Source: Anaerolineaceae bacterium (GTDB lineage Bacteria > Chloroflexota > Anaerolineae > Aggregatilineales > Phototrophicaceae). From it: DNA of 64,000 bases. The DNA lies in assembly GCA_016124855.1 (NCBI GenBank), contig WGMX01000020.1, forward strand, positions 310,001-374,000, written 5' to 3'. The notes below the pieces were generated by a model that worked only from the letters and a program-made list of their open reading frames with translations, did not search any database and was not told the DNA's origin. Positions 50,936-60,005 of the stretch are shown one piece after another (the stretch's first letter is position 1; each line of letters begins with the position of its first letter). The translations under genes were made by a program, and so were the position numbers.

Positions 50936-53900
50936 ATGTTCAATCCTAGCTTTCGCCGTTCAATGATTGCTATCTCGCTCATAGTCATTGGTTTGATGAG
51001 TCTCATTAGCCTCTCTATGAGTGCGCCATCTCAAGCGGCTGACGAGGTAAATGCTACGCTGGACACAAATGAAAGTCTCTCCACTGCTCAACGCCGTGCT
51101 GATGAGGCACAAAGTCTGTATTGGGCGGCAGAAGCAAAAATCAATTTTGATCATGGCGATCCATTCACGGCTTACACCTTAGCGATCCAATCCAATAGTA
51201 TCCCTAACCCTCCCGTTCAAGCACAACGTACATTGAACGATATTGCTTATGCATCTGGCCCACGGATGACGATTGGCAAACATGTAGAACACAATCTCTT
51301 TACTAAAGATTGGCGTTATATGTTTTCACTTTCGAATCAGAGTGAAATTGTCATGTGGGAGGTGGCAACCGGAAAGGCGATACAACAATATACTGCGGTA
51401 AGAGATTATGGTATCGAGGATATTGCGCTTAGTCCTGATGAGCGTTCGATCCTTGCTGTTGGGATAGCAGGACAGATTTTAGTATGGGACGTGGTGACAG
51501 GTAAAGAAATTCATCGGATTGAGGGAAATGGTCTCGTAAGCCTTTATCCTGCACACGCACAGTTTAGCCCTGATGGCAGCAAGGTAGTGACGTTTGGGAA
51601 CGGGCCAGATATTACTGCTCCAAATATAAGTGTATGGGACATCGTTACGGGTAAAGAATTGTATCGCTTACCGGGGAGTACACCACATTTCAATCCTGAT
51701 GGGAAAATACTGCTCATCGTTACAAGCATATCTGGACATGGACTTGAAGTTTATAACGCCAGAACTGGTGAGGAGATAATGGGTTTTGGCGATGATGTCG
51801 GCATAATTTCAGATGCCATTTTTAGCCCGAACGGCACACAAATTCTGTCGTTTGGAAGTCAGTTGGTTTTATGGAGTTCAGCAGGCCGTCTCATCCATCA
51901 ATTCACGGGACACGATCCGAATGCTTCAGTTGATACCGCTCTTTTTAGCCTTGATGGAAAGACGCTGGCTTCAAGCGACAGCAAAGGCGGGGTTATCATC
52001 TGGGATATGAATGATTTTAGTGAGCATGGTCACCTGAATGGGTTTGATTCGGCGGTTGATTTCATATTCAGCGCGGATGGGCGTAAATTGCTGACCGAGT
52101 CGGTTCATATCTTTGGGGCATGTGCGGATTGTGCTTCTGTTATTTATCAGTCAGCTCGTCCTCGAGTCATTTTGTGGGATGTTCAGTCACGTTCTCCTAT
52201 TCGCGAGTTTACACACCAGCGATTTAACCTCAACCTTGTGGAATTCGAACCTGTAACAATTGACCATGCACAACTCAGCCTTGATGGCGAACATGTTGCG
52301 ACATTGAGTGAGGGCAGTGTCATTTTGTGGGACACGGAAAATGGTCAATTGATTCATAATTTCACAGGGCAATATGTAGATTTGAACGCCTACGGTTTTG
52401 ACCAAAGCGTGAATGGCATGGTTTACAGTCCAGACCGTCAGTACGGGATAACCATGAGCAATGCCAATTACAATAGCAAAGGTGTAGTAATCTTATATGA
52501 TCTGAAAAGCAGTAAACCGTTATTGAATTTTGATCAGCATACAGGGCCAATCCGCAGCGCGGTTTTTAGTCCCGATGGTCAGAGTGTGGTGTCAGGATCA
52601 ACCTTCGGAGAGATGATCCAATGGGATGTTAAAACACGCCAGATCATTCGGCGCTTTGAAGGCCAAGCAGGGGATGTGATGGCGCTAGCTTTTAGCCCCG
52701 ATGGTCACATGATTGTCTCCGCTGCCAGTAACGAATATTCAGGTCATCCTGAGTTGGTATTGTGGGATGTGGTAACGGGCAAGGAAATCCGCCGTTATAT
52801 CGGTCATTCTGATGTCGAGCGTATCTACAGCGTGGCGTTTAGTCCTGATGGTCGTATGATTGTTTCGGGTGCGACTGATGATTCGCTCAATAATCAGGAT
52901 GAATATTATTCTCCTGATGGCCCACACCCTGAATTAATATTGTGGGATGTGGCAACAGGCAAAGAAATTCGTCGTTTTGTCGGGCATCGTGGAAATATTT
53001 ATTCGGTTGCCTTTAGCCCTGATGGAACGAAAATCCTTTCAGGCGGTGGTCCGATTGGTGCAAATGGTGAGCTTTTCCTGTGGGATATCGGAAGTGGGAT
53101 GCTTATAAATCGTTACATTGGCGCGTTTTGGGCTATAAGACACGTTAGCTTCAGCGAAGAAGGGCACTCGATCCTTTCAGTGGGGGATTATGAGCCTGAA
53201 CCCATTCTGTGGCGGTTTGATAGTGTTGATGAGACTATCCAATGGACGCTGGCTAATCGAGTTGTTCCTGCGCTCACTTGCGAGCAGCGCCAATATTATC
53301 GTGTCGCGCCAGTATGCAACGGAAATACTTTACCTCTACTCACACCCTTTCCTACTCTAGAGTCGTCTCCGACGACCAATTTGACCCTGACAACGCCGAC
53401 TTTGACCGCAACGGTAACGCCGACTATTCCAACGCTTACACCCTCGCTAACACCTGTTATTCCGACTGAAACACCGACTACAACGCCTTCGATAACGCCA
53501 AATCAGGCAACTTTAGACGCGGGATCGACTGCGCTTGCTGCCAAACGTACTGCACGAGTTGAAATGACTGCGACCAACCGTGCAGGCGCTTTATTAACCG
53601 CTACCGCAGTGACTTTTACTCCTACACCGACATCCAATCCAAGTACGGAGGCGGTGGTCGGTTCGCAGCGCGATGTCCTTGATCCGCCGACGTGGAAAGT
53701 CTGGCGCTATCAGGGAACGGCGAATGAAGTAGTGACGATCACCCTCAATGCGGATAAACCTGACGGCTTATTGTATGCCTATTTCGTGCTGCGGGGACAG
53801 GATGGTACGCTGCTGGAAACGGTCAACGGGCTTGAACCGAGACGCACGGTTGATGCCCAACTGCAAAATTATCGGCTGCCTTATACGGGGACGTATCAAA

Positions 53901-54310
53901 TTGAGATTCGCAGTCGGGGTATGAGTAAGGGTGCTTATACACTGACAATTGAGTCGTTTGGCTTCAGAACAGCGACCCCAAGTGCTACATCATCAGCGAC
54001 GGTTACACCATTTATGCGACCAACTTTCAATGTAACCACATTGACCGCACAAGCCGCAGCGAATGAGACTGCCGTGATCTTAACCGAACGTAGTATCAAG
54101 GAAACGATTACCGCTCAAGCGACGATTACGCTCACGCCGAGTTCTACTGCTAGCGCGACACCGCTGCCACCGACGGCCACACCGACATCGAATTTGGCGA
54201 CGCAGACAGCACAAGCGGCAACTGATGATGAGTATCGCGCGGCAACGCAAACCTCATCGTTGTTAACGGCGACAGTGGTGACATATACGCCAACACCCAC
54301 ACCGACGTAA
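50936..54310 (+). CDS. Large exported WD40-repeat protein with Thr/Pro-rich C-terminus
   Basis: An 1124-residue protein. Signal peptide about 1-35 (ending SQAA); a short helical region (45-75); about thirteen WD40-like blades from residue 110 to 770, each with an FSPDG-type turn and LWD-type strand (for example YSVAFSPDGTKILSGG), enough for two propellers. A Thr/Pro linker (about 795-850) precedes a pre-peptidase-like beta domain (about 905-1005: TWKVWRYQGTANEVVTITLN) and a second Thr-rich tail (1010-1124) that ends abruptly in TPTPTPT. The end in linker sequence suggests a lost C-terminal domain, or a wall-spanning tail. It is exported and most likely binds proteins or surface glycans. AT-richer in its first half. 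Confidence 0.9.
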   Translation: MFNPSFRRSMIAISLIVIGLMSLISLSMSAPSQAADEVNATLDTNESLSTAQRRADEAQSLYWAAEAKINFDHGDPFTAYTLAIQSNSIPNPPVQAQRTLNDIAYASGPRMTIGKHVEHNLFTKDWRYMFSLSNQSEIVMWEVATGKAIQQYTAVRDYGIEDIALSPDERSILAVGIAGQILVWDVVTGKEIHRIEGNGLVSLYPAHAQFSPDGSKVVTFGNGPDITAPNISVWDIVTGKELYRLPGSTPHFNPDGKILLIVTSISGHGLEVYNARTGEEIMGFGDDVGIISDAIFSPNGTQILSFGSQLVLWSSAGRLIHQFTGHDPNASVDTALFSLDGKTLASSDSKGGVIIWDMNDFSEHGHLNGFDSAVDFIFSADGRKLLTESVHIFGACADCASVIYQSARPRVILWDVQSRSPIREFTHQRFNLNLVEFEPVTIDHAQLSLDGEHVATLSEGSVILWDTENGQLIHNFTGQYVDLNAYGFDQSVNGMVYSPDRQYGITMSNANYNSKGVVILYDLKSSKPLLNFDQHTGPIRSAVFSPDGQSVVSGSTFGEMIQWDVKTRQIIRRFEGQAGDVMALAFSPDGHMIVSAASNEYSGHPELVLWDVVTGKEIRRYIGHSDVERIYSVAFSPDGRMIVSGATDDSLNNQDEYYSPDGPHPELILWDVATGKEIRRFVGHRGNIYSVAFSPDGTKILSGGGPIGANGELFLWDIGSGMLINRYIGAFWAIRHVSFSEEGHSILSVGDYEPEPILWRFDSVDETIQWTLANRVVPALTCEQRQYYRVAPVCNGNTLPLLTPFPTLESSPTTNLTLTTPTLTATVTPTIPTLTPSLTPVIPTETPTTTPSITPNQATLDAGSTALAAKRTARVEMTATNRAGALLTATAVTFTPTPTSNPSTEAVVGSQRDVLDPPTWKVWRYQGTANEVVTITLNADKPDGLLYAYFVLRGQDGTLLETVNGLEPRRTVDAQLQNYRLPYTGTYQIEIRSRGMSKGAYTLTIESFGFRTATPSATSSATVTPFMRPTFNVTTLTAQAAANETAVILTERSIKETITAQATITLTPSSTASATPLPPTATPTSNLATQTAQAATDDEYRAATQTSSLLTATVVTYTPTPTPT

Positions 54311-54344
54311 TTATGGATATGCGGATTTTTGGGTTTGATTAGGT

Positions 54345-54370
54345 GCGGGCGGGATGAATCCCGCCCCTAC
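54345..54370. repeat. GTAGGGG-type palindrome, copy 8
   Basis: GGGCGGGAT-GA-ATCCCGCCC (perfect 9-bp stem, 54347-54366) followed by CTAC, 37 nt after the WD40 stop codon. Confidence 0.7.
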
Positions 54371-54400
54371 GAAGAAAATGCGTCAACGTAATGAGAATTT

Positions 54401-54426
54401 AGGGTGCACAGCCGTGTGCCCCTACA
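54401..54426. repeat. GTAGGGG-type palindrome, copy 9
   Basis: AGGGTGCACAGCCGTGTGCC followed by CCTACA, between the WD40 and fabH genes, only 31 nt from copy 8 and 10 nt from the fabH stop codon. Confidence 0.65.
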
Positions 54427-54435
54427 ATGGACGGT

Positions 54436-55476
54436 CTATTGCGGGACGGCGACGCCTTCGAGTTCGGCGTTGGCGGTGACTTTATTGACGGCCTCGCCCA
54501 TGCGGATGACCGCGCCTGCCCACGAGAGTCCACTGCCAAAGGCGACCATGCCGGTGACATCGCCGGATTTGAGGCGGCCTTCCTCGATGGCTTCGACTAA
54601 GGCCAGTGGAATCGAGGCGGTTGAGGTGTTGCCATATTTATGCAGGTTGATAAAGAATTTATCCATTGGCAGATTGAGTTTGTCGGCTGCGTATTCGATG
54701 ATGCGCAAGTTGGCTTGATGCGGAATAATCAAGTCAAGATCAGCCGGAGACAGGCCCGCGCTGGCGGCGATGTTGCTGATGCAGGTGATGAGTTTGCGGG
54801 TGGCGAACTTGAACACTTCCTGCCCGTTCATGCGGATGTACATCTCACGATTATCGACGACATCCTGCGACATCGGTTTGCGCGTGCCACCGCCGGGAAC
54901 CATCAAGTGCCGGGCGTGTTCGCCATCTGAACCGAGTTCGAAGGCCATGATTCCCGCGTTGGTTTGAGTCGGTTGCAGGATGACGGCAGCCGCTCCATCA
55001 CCAAAGAGGACGCAGGTCGAACGGTCGGTGTAATCAATGGCGTAGGAGATGAGTTCAACACCGATGACGATGATGTTTTTATAAGCGCCGGTCTGGATAA
55101 ATTGGCTGGCTGTGACGAGTGAGTAAACCCATCCTGAACAGCCTGCGGCTAAGGTCAGCGCGGGGCATTTCGCGCCGAGTTCATGCTGTATAAGGTTGGC
55201 GGGCGCAGGCAGCAGATAATCGGGTGATGAGTTGGCGACCACAATCAAGTCGAGGTCGGCGGGTGTCAGTCCAGCAACGGCCAGCGCTTCATGGGCAGCG
55301 GCGCAGGCCATGCTGGTGGTGGTGTCGTTCTCGGTACGAATATGGCGTTCCTTAATGCCGGTGCGGGCGGTAATCCATTCGTCACTGGTATCGACCATTT
55401 TTTCCAAGTCGGCATTGGTGATAACCTTGGTCGGGACGTACTTTCCCCATCCGGTAATTTCGGCACGCGGCATCAT
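54436..55476 (-). CDS. fabH: 3-oxoacyl-ACP synthase III FabH
   Basis: A 346-residue KAS III that condenses an acyl-CoA with malonyl-ACP to start fatty-acid synthesis. The catalytic triad is present: Cys113 in LAAGCSGWVYS, His253 in IPHQANLRI and Asn283 in HKYGNTSTAS. The length is about 20 residues above average because of a C-terminal extension (VNKVTANAELEGVAVPQ). Start at ATG 55476 with GAGGAG 9 nt upstream (ATG 55473 follows at once; a TTG at 55485 is too close to the RBS). No other fab genes are adjacent, so it could also serve a specialised acyl pathway. Confidence 0.95.
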   Translation of the reverse strand: MMPRAEITGWGKYVPTKVITNADLEKMVDTSDEWITARTGIKERHIRTENDTTTSMACAAAHEALAVAGLTPADLDLIVVANSSPDYLLPAPANLIQHELGAKCPALTLAAGCSGWVYSLVTASQFIQTGAYKNIIVIGVELISYAIDYTDRSTCVLFGDGAAAVILQPTQTNAGIMAFELGSDGEHARHLMVPGGGTRKPMSQDVVDNREMYIRMNGQEVFKFATRKLITCISNIAASAGLSPADLDLIIPHQANLRIIEYAADKLNLPMDKFFINLHKYGNTSTASIPLALVEAIEEGRLKSGDVTGMVAFGSGLSWAGAVIRMGEAVNKVTANAELEGVAVPQ

Positions 55477-55620
55477 ATTTATCAACTCCTCAATGGCAAT
55501 AAATGTTTACAAACGTCAGTTTTTAGTCAGCCGTCTATATCTAGATACAGGTATTGTATCCGCAGAGTGAGTAATTTGCATAACGGAAATGTTAAGTGAT
55601 GAAAGGGTGAGGAAGATAAA

Positions 55621-55641
55621 CCCTCCCCAAGCGAGGGAGGG
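55621..55641. repeat. CCCTCCC/GGGAGGG intergenic palindrome, copy 3
   Basis: A perfect stem CCCTCCC-CAAGCGA-GGGAGGG, 20 nt past the stop codon of the small anti-sigma-like gene; the loop GCAAGCGA-type is shared with the copy at 50692. Confidence 0.6.
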
Positions 55642-55661
55642 AATTATTCACGTGATCGAAA

Positions 55662-56045
55662 TTAAGGTTGTTGCAGGGCGGGGATATCCTGCGCTTCGTG
55701 GCGGGCATCTTCGATCAAACGGCGGCGGTTGAGCAGCACAAATCCGGCGACTAAGGCAATGCCGGCGGCGATTTGAACACGCGGCGGCAGATGACGCACC
55801 CGATTAACGATGTTGCTGCGGTGGGTTCCGACCAGATCACTGCGCAGACGGTTGACAAAACGGCGAGAGGGCTGCGCGCCGACTAAGGTCATGTGCAGTT
55901 TGCGGACAATTCCGACGAGTCCCTCGACTTCAGTTTTGGGAACGGCGTAACGGCTGACGATGCTGTCCAAGTTGGTGCGTTCGTCCGCCAGAAGGGCATC
56001 GGTCACGGCAGAGAGTAAGTTTTCCAGTTCGTTGTGGTTCGTCAC
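55662..56045 (-). CDS. Small membrane protein, putative anti-sigma partner of the adjacent ECF factor
   Basis: A 127-residue protein with a cytosolic N-terminal part (about 1-85, helical, with TNHNELENLLSAVTDALLAD) and one membrane segment (VQIAAGIALVAGFVLL, about 90-105) followed by a basic stop-transfer NRRRL. GTG start, 3 nt after the sigma stop codon; its ribosome-binding site (AAGG) lies within the sigma gene. Position and topology suggest an anti-sigma factor with no large outside domain; not a recognised family. Confidence 0.72.
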   Translation of the reverse strand: MTNHNELENLLSAVTDALLADERTNLDSIVSRYAVPKTEVEGLVGIVRKLHMTLVGAQPSRRFVNRLRSDLVGTHRSNIVNRVRHLPPRVQIAAGIALVAGFVLLNRRRLIEDARHEAQDIPALQQP

Positions 56046-56048
56046 AGT

Positions 56049-56696
56049 TTAGTTGCCTTCTGTTCGTTTAATCTCGGAATTGGCGGCTGGTGTGCGACCG
56101 GGCGCACCAACACGGGTGTGCTGCATTTCAATGTCATCGCGCAGGGCTAAGAGTGTCCGATGATACAGTGACTTAATGGCCCCCTCGGTTCGATCTAAAA
56201 TCTCGCCGACCTCCGCATTCGATAAGTTAGAGACGAACTTTAGATACAGTAACTGCTGTCGCTCTTCCGGCAGGCGGGCAATCGCTGCCAGCAGAGCCGT
56301 CCGCTCCTCTTTGTCTTCGGTGGCGGAGTCGGGCGAGTCGAAGTGCAAGTCCGGCCCGATAAATTCTTCCAGCGGGATTATCTTGCGCCGTCCACGATCT
56401 CGATGCCAGTTGGCGACCAGATTATGGGCGATGCGATACAACCACGCTTGGAACGGTACACCTCGCTCGGTATAGTTTTCGATATGCGCCATGGCACGGT
56501 GGAAAACGGCTGCCGTTAGATCTTCCGCATCTTGATGATTGCCGGTGCGGTAGTAGATGTACTTATAAATTTTCTCGATATAGCGTTCGTAGAGGACACC
56601 GAAAGCGGTTTGGTCATTTTTCGCCAGCAGCACCAGTTCCGAGTCTTCCAGCGCGGTTAAGTCGAGCTGTTTGGGTTTGCGTCTAAATATGTTCAT
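56049..56696 (-). CDS. ECF-type RNA polymerase sigma factor
   Basis: A 215-residue sigma-70 family protein. Region 2: YYRTGNHQDAEDLTAAVFHR and FQAWLYRIAHNLVANWHRDR; region 4: LLYLKFVSNLSNAEVGEILD with RTEGAIKSLYHRTLLALRD. A basic N-terminus (RRKPKQ) and a 25-residue C-terminal tail exceed the usual size. It is cotranscribed with the small membrane protein just downstream. Confidence 0.95.
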   Translation of the reverse strand: MNIFRRKPKQLDLTALEDSELVLLAKNDQTAFGVLYERYIEKIYKYIYYRTGNHQDAEDLTAAVFHRAMAHIENYTERGVPFQAWLYRIAHNLVANWHRDRGRRKIIPLEEFIGPDLHFDSPDSATEDKEERTALLAAIARLPEERQQLLYLKFVSNLSNAEVGEILDRTEGAIKSLYHRTLLALRDDIEMQHTRVGAPGRTPAANSEIKRTEGN

Positions 56697-56751
56697 CAGC
56701 AGTAATAACCCTCTTGGTTATCAGGAGTTGCGATTGTTTAACGGATAGGTG

Positions 56752-56780
56752 AAGGGTTTGCTGTCAGCAAACGCCTACAT
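56752..56780. repeat. GTAGGGG-type palindrome, copy 10
   Basis: GGGTTTGCTGTCAGCAAACG followed by CCTACA; stem GTTTGCT/AGCAAAC. It lies between the DUF4173 gene and the sigma gene. Confidence 0.6.
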
Positions 56781-56829
56781 TATTTACACGTCTATATACG
56801 CAAGCAACTCCGTTGCGTTTCGATGGGTG

Positions 56830-58527
56830 TTATTCGCCACGCGGCGCGGCGGTAGCAGCCGTTTCCCATCCTGATTGATAATCCGGTTGGGCTTCGATGG
56901 AGCTTCGCGAATAGCCGTTTTGTCCCCAATAGATCGATGCATCATACTGCGGAAGCTGGCGGCGCAGCCTATCCAGTTCAGCCCACGCCGTTACGCGCGA
57001 GACATTAAACGAAAAGGCGAATTGGCCGTCACCTTTGACCTGTCTATCCAATAGGCTCAACTGTCTCGCCAGCCACTGTCCTGCCCAAGTATTGACGACG
57101 GTATCCGGTTTGGATTCCTGCCACAAGGGGATGACGGCTGGTACAGCGTCCGCCGAGAGGATGTTAAGGAATGCGATGTCGAGTTCTTGCCCATCATGGT
57201 AGCGGGCGATGTTGCGGTCAGCGATGTAACGATCCACGTTCATCAGGTTGAGCGTGCCGACATAACCAATGGTGGACAGCACCAAACCCAACGTGAAAAT
57301 GTTCAGCCGAAGACGGAAGACTGCCAGCACATAAAAGCCGAACAGCACAGCCAGCCACAGCATAAAGACGTGGGTATAAACTCGCAGTTGGGTGAAGCCA
57401 AAGGCTTCTTCGTAAAGCCACATGCGCTGCGAAGCCGACACCAGCATGATGCTGGTCAGGCCGACAATCAGCAAGGCCAAGACTCGGAAGATCATATTTT
57501 CGCGTTTGCCCTGCCGAACACTGACATGATCCAATATCAGCGACAGACCCAGCGTCAGCACCGAAACCGCAACCAACTCAAAAAAGCCGCGACGGGCATA
57601 CTGGGCGTAGGTGATGTTACCGACTTCGATGGTGCGCTCGCCGCCGAAGAAATAGGCGAATTGAATGGCGACAAAAGCCCCGAACAGCGCCACAACGCTG
57701 CCCATGATGATGCCGCTTTCGACCATGCTGAGTTTGAAACCGGGCTTCGACTTGGGTTTGTGGTCCGCAAGCACTGCCTGATCTTCGGCATCGTCCGTTT
57801 CGGGTGTTTCTGGCACAGCGGTTGTCATTGGCTCGGCTTCAGGGCGGCGTATGAGGCCGAAGCCTAATGAGCCGGTAACAACGGTTGCCAGCGAAGCGGT
57901 AAAGAGCAAATGGCCGATAGTATCGTCTAAATATTCCAAACCTAATGCCCGTCGTACGCCCTCGAAGGCCTGATTAACATAATTGGCAAAGACGGCATCG
58001 GCTGAACCGAGCAGCACCGCAAAAACCAGCACAATCGGCAGCGCAAAGATGCCACCGCGTATGACTGCGGCAAGGACACCTCCGCGTTGATGCCGTTTTT
58101 CACGCAGCCATGACCATGCGTGTGCGCCTTCAATCAGCGCATTCGGCAGCAGCATGAAGCCGGTTTCCATCAGTGCTGTGGTATAACCGCCAACCGATTC
58201 AGTATCCAATGGTCGTGCTACCGCGAGATAGTAAAGACCAACCGCCCCTAAAGTCAGCACAGCGATGATATTGATGGTCATAATCAGTTCGTCGTCACGA
58301 ACGGCCACCATGACTGCCAGAAAGATGAGCGGCAGGAGCGGCCATAGATTGCGCCAATAAATGGTTTGCCCTGCCGGACGGGCTAAGAATAGTACCAACC
58401 CGACCGACAGCAAAATAAACAATGGAAAGGAAACACCAATGGCATGATCGAAAAAAAGTAGCGTACCGAACAGCCCCATAGCAAGGCCAGCCGCGACAGC
58501 GATGACTGCGAATGATCGTCGCTCCAT
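56830..58527 (-). CDS. DUF4173/DUF4153-type multi-pass membrane protein
   Basis: A 565-residue integral membrane protein with about eleven hydrophobic segments. The family-like stretch TLNLMNVDRYIADRNIARYH followed by ELDIAFLNILSADAVPAVIP (about residues 420-470) fits the conserved end of the DUF4173 family. RBS GAGGGAGA before the ATG. The role is unknown; the partner ECF system downstream may control it, since the genes face the same way. Confidence 0.88.
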   Translation of the reverse strand: MERRSFAVIAVAAGLAMGLFGTLLFFDHAIGVSFPLFILLSVGLVLFLARPAGQTIYWRNLWPLLPLIFLAVMVAVRDDELIMTINIIAVLTLGAVGLYYLAVARPLDTESVGGYTTALMETGFMLLPNALIEGAHAWSWLREKRHQRGGVLAAVIRGGIFALPIVLVFAVLLGSADAVFANYVNQAFEGVRRALGLEYLDDTIGHLLFTASLATVVTGSLGFGLIRRPEAEPMTTAVPETPETDDAEDQAVLADHKPKSKPGFKLSMVESGIIMGSVVALFGAFVAIQFAYFFGGERTIEVGNITYAQYARRGFFELVAVSVLTLGLSLILDHVSVRQGKRENMIFRVLALLIVGLTSIMLVSASQRMWLYEEAFGFTQLRVYTHVFMLWLAVLFGFYVLAVFRLRLNIFTLGLVLSTIGYVGTLNLMNVDRYIADRNIARYHDGQELDIAFLNILSADAVPAVIPLWQESKPDTVVNTWAGQWLARQLSLLDRQVKGDGQFAFSFNVSRVTAWAELDRLRRQLPQYDASIYWGQNGYSRSSIEAQPDYQSGWETAATAAPRGE

Positions 58528-58858
58528 ATAAATTCTCCCTCGCCTCTATAATCGTCAATAAGATGAATAGACGTAGATTCATCTTATGAGGTTCCTAATG
58601 ACGCATACCAGTCCCCAATATTCAGGGGTTAGGCGCTGCATCTTTCGAACATCATACAATTTGCGCTTGGATTTTCCTTGGCGCTGCGGCCTACGATTGA
58701 TCTACGGAGGGAAAAACTTGAGAGATTTTGAGAGGTTTGTGGAGACGACATTCTGCGGTAGGCAATAATCATTCTATTAATCTGGAGTGATTGTATTTCA
58801 TGATAAGGGCACACAGCCGTGTGCCCCTACAGAACCAAGACAACCCATTATAAAAATC
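58528..58858. other. Spacer between DUF4173 gene and flavoprotein gene
   Basis: 331 nt. A 60-codon plus-strand frame (58586-58768) lacks an RBS and family features. A GTAGGGG-type palindrome lies at 58806-58831. Otherwise nothing is recognised. Confidence 0.45.
58806..58831. repeat. GTAGGGG-type palindrome, copy 11
   Basis: GGGCACAC-AGCC-GTGTGCCC (perfect 8-bp stem, 58807-58826) followed by CTACA, 28 nt beyond the flavoprotein stop codon. Confidence 0.7.
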
Positions 58859-59755
58859 TTAAGCGAAATCTTCGCCGATTAAATCCATGTTGATGCCAAT
58901 GGCGGCAAATGCGCCTTGCGAAGACGCGAATATGAGTTGGCGCGCCCCAAAAGATATATCGCCCGCTGCATAAATGCCTGTGACGGTTGTACGCCCCTGC
59001 CAGTCAATTTTGACGACACCATTCTGATTCACTTCGCAACCTAAATGTCTCGTAAAATCCGAATGTGGCGTGGTGATTGGGGCGATAAAAATGGCTTTGC
59101 GAGCCAGAGTTGACCCATCAGCGAACACAATTTGTTCAATTTGTGTAGCGCTGCCTTTGACGCTTTCAATGGGCGTTTCGATGACACGAATATCATGTTT
59201 AGCTAATAAAGCGCGTTGTTCCGCTGTAAATTCAGATGCGCCATTGGAACAGATAACCAGATCAGCCGTCAACACGCGCAGCAGTTTTGCGATATGTAAT
59301 GCGCCTTCACCCTTATTGATAATGGCGACCGGTTGATCGCGCTGTTCCCATCCATCGCAGTAGGGACAGTGAAAAACGCTCGTTCCCCAAAATTGATCGA
59401 TTCCGGTGATGGGCGGCAGGGTGTCCTTCAGACCGGTTGCCAATAATATTTTTCGCGCCGTATGTTGGCTGCCGTCGGCAAGCGTCACCGTGAAGTATTG
59501 ACCATCTGGCATAACCTGTGTGACTTCGCCAGATTGGAGCGTGACGGTTTCATAAGGACGTAACTGCTCTTTGCCAATGGCGACTAATTCGGCAGGTGAC
59601 ATTCCATCCCGCGTGAAGAAACTGTGCGACGCATGAGAAAAACGGTTGGCTGGCTTCTGCGAGTCAACAATCAAGACTTTGCGCCGAAAACGCCCGAGAT
59701 AAATCGCCGCACTAAGACCGGCTGTGCTGCCACCGACAATTATCGTATCGAACAT
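58859..59755 (-). CDS. Thioredoxin-reductase-like FAD/NAD(P)-dependent oxidoreductase
   Basis: A 298-residue flavoprotein. FAD-binding IIVGGSTAGLSAAIYLGRF at the N-terminus, the redox Cys pair in FHCPYCDGWEQRD (Cys130, Cys133), and the C-terminal GIYAAGDI motif. It is shorter than full TrxB and the active site is C-x2-C with Pro-Tyr between, as in TrxR-like proteins that reduce small disulfides or act alone. RBS AAAGGGG before the ATG. A 23-bp perfect inverted repeat sits just upstream of the start codon and probably represses the gene. Confidence 0.9.
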   Translation of the reverse strand: MFDTIIVGGSTAGLSAAIYLGRFRRKVLIVDSQKPANRFSHASHSFFTRDGMSPAELVAIGKEQLRPYETVTLQSGEVTQVMPDGQYFTVTLADGSQHTARKILLATGLKDTLPPITGIDQFWGTSVFHCPYCDGWEQRDQPVAIINKGEGALHIAKLLRVLTADLVICSNGASEFTAEQRALLAKHDIRVIETPIESVKGSATQIEQIVFADGSTLARKAIFIAPITTPHSDFTRHLGCEVNQNGVVKIDWQGRTTVTGIYAAGDISFGARQLIFASSQGAFAAIGINMDLIGEDFA

Positions 59756-59766
59756 AAAAACCCCTT

Positions 59767-59789
59767 TAATTGATATTTCGTATCAATTA
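59767..59789. promoter_or_regulatory. Operator candidate upstream of the flavoprotein
   Basis: TAATTGATA-TTTCG-TATCAATTA: a perfect 9-bp inverted repeat with 5-nt spacer, 12 nt from the start codon. It has the shape of a site for a MarR/HxlR- or similar redox-responsive repressor; none is encoded next door. Confidence 0.6.
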
Positions 59790-60005
59790 GATGCGATTGT
59801 CGCCAATTTCTTACGCCTGATGGTAGAACCAGATTGGATTAGAAAAGTGAAAGGTCGTCGCTGGCATCTCCCAAGATTAAGGTGCTTCACACCATTCTCA
59901 TTTTTTTGCTTTAAAGTTCGTCATACAATGTTCAAAAGAATAGTCCTCTATGGGTTGTTTTCTGGTTACACAAGGAAGTTGAGCGTTTGCCGGAGATTGT
60001 ACTGA

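Noticed and set aside
57187..57867. 226-codon plus-strand frame across the DUF4173 gene
   Set aside because: His/Gln-rich translation antisense to a membrane protein is a known artefact; no RBS.
58586..58768. 60-codon frame after the DUF4173 gene
   Set aside because: No RBS, no similarity, in a spacer with repeats.
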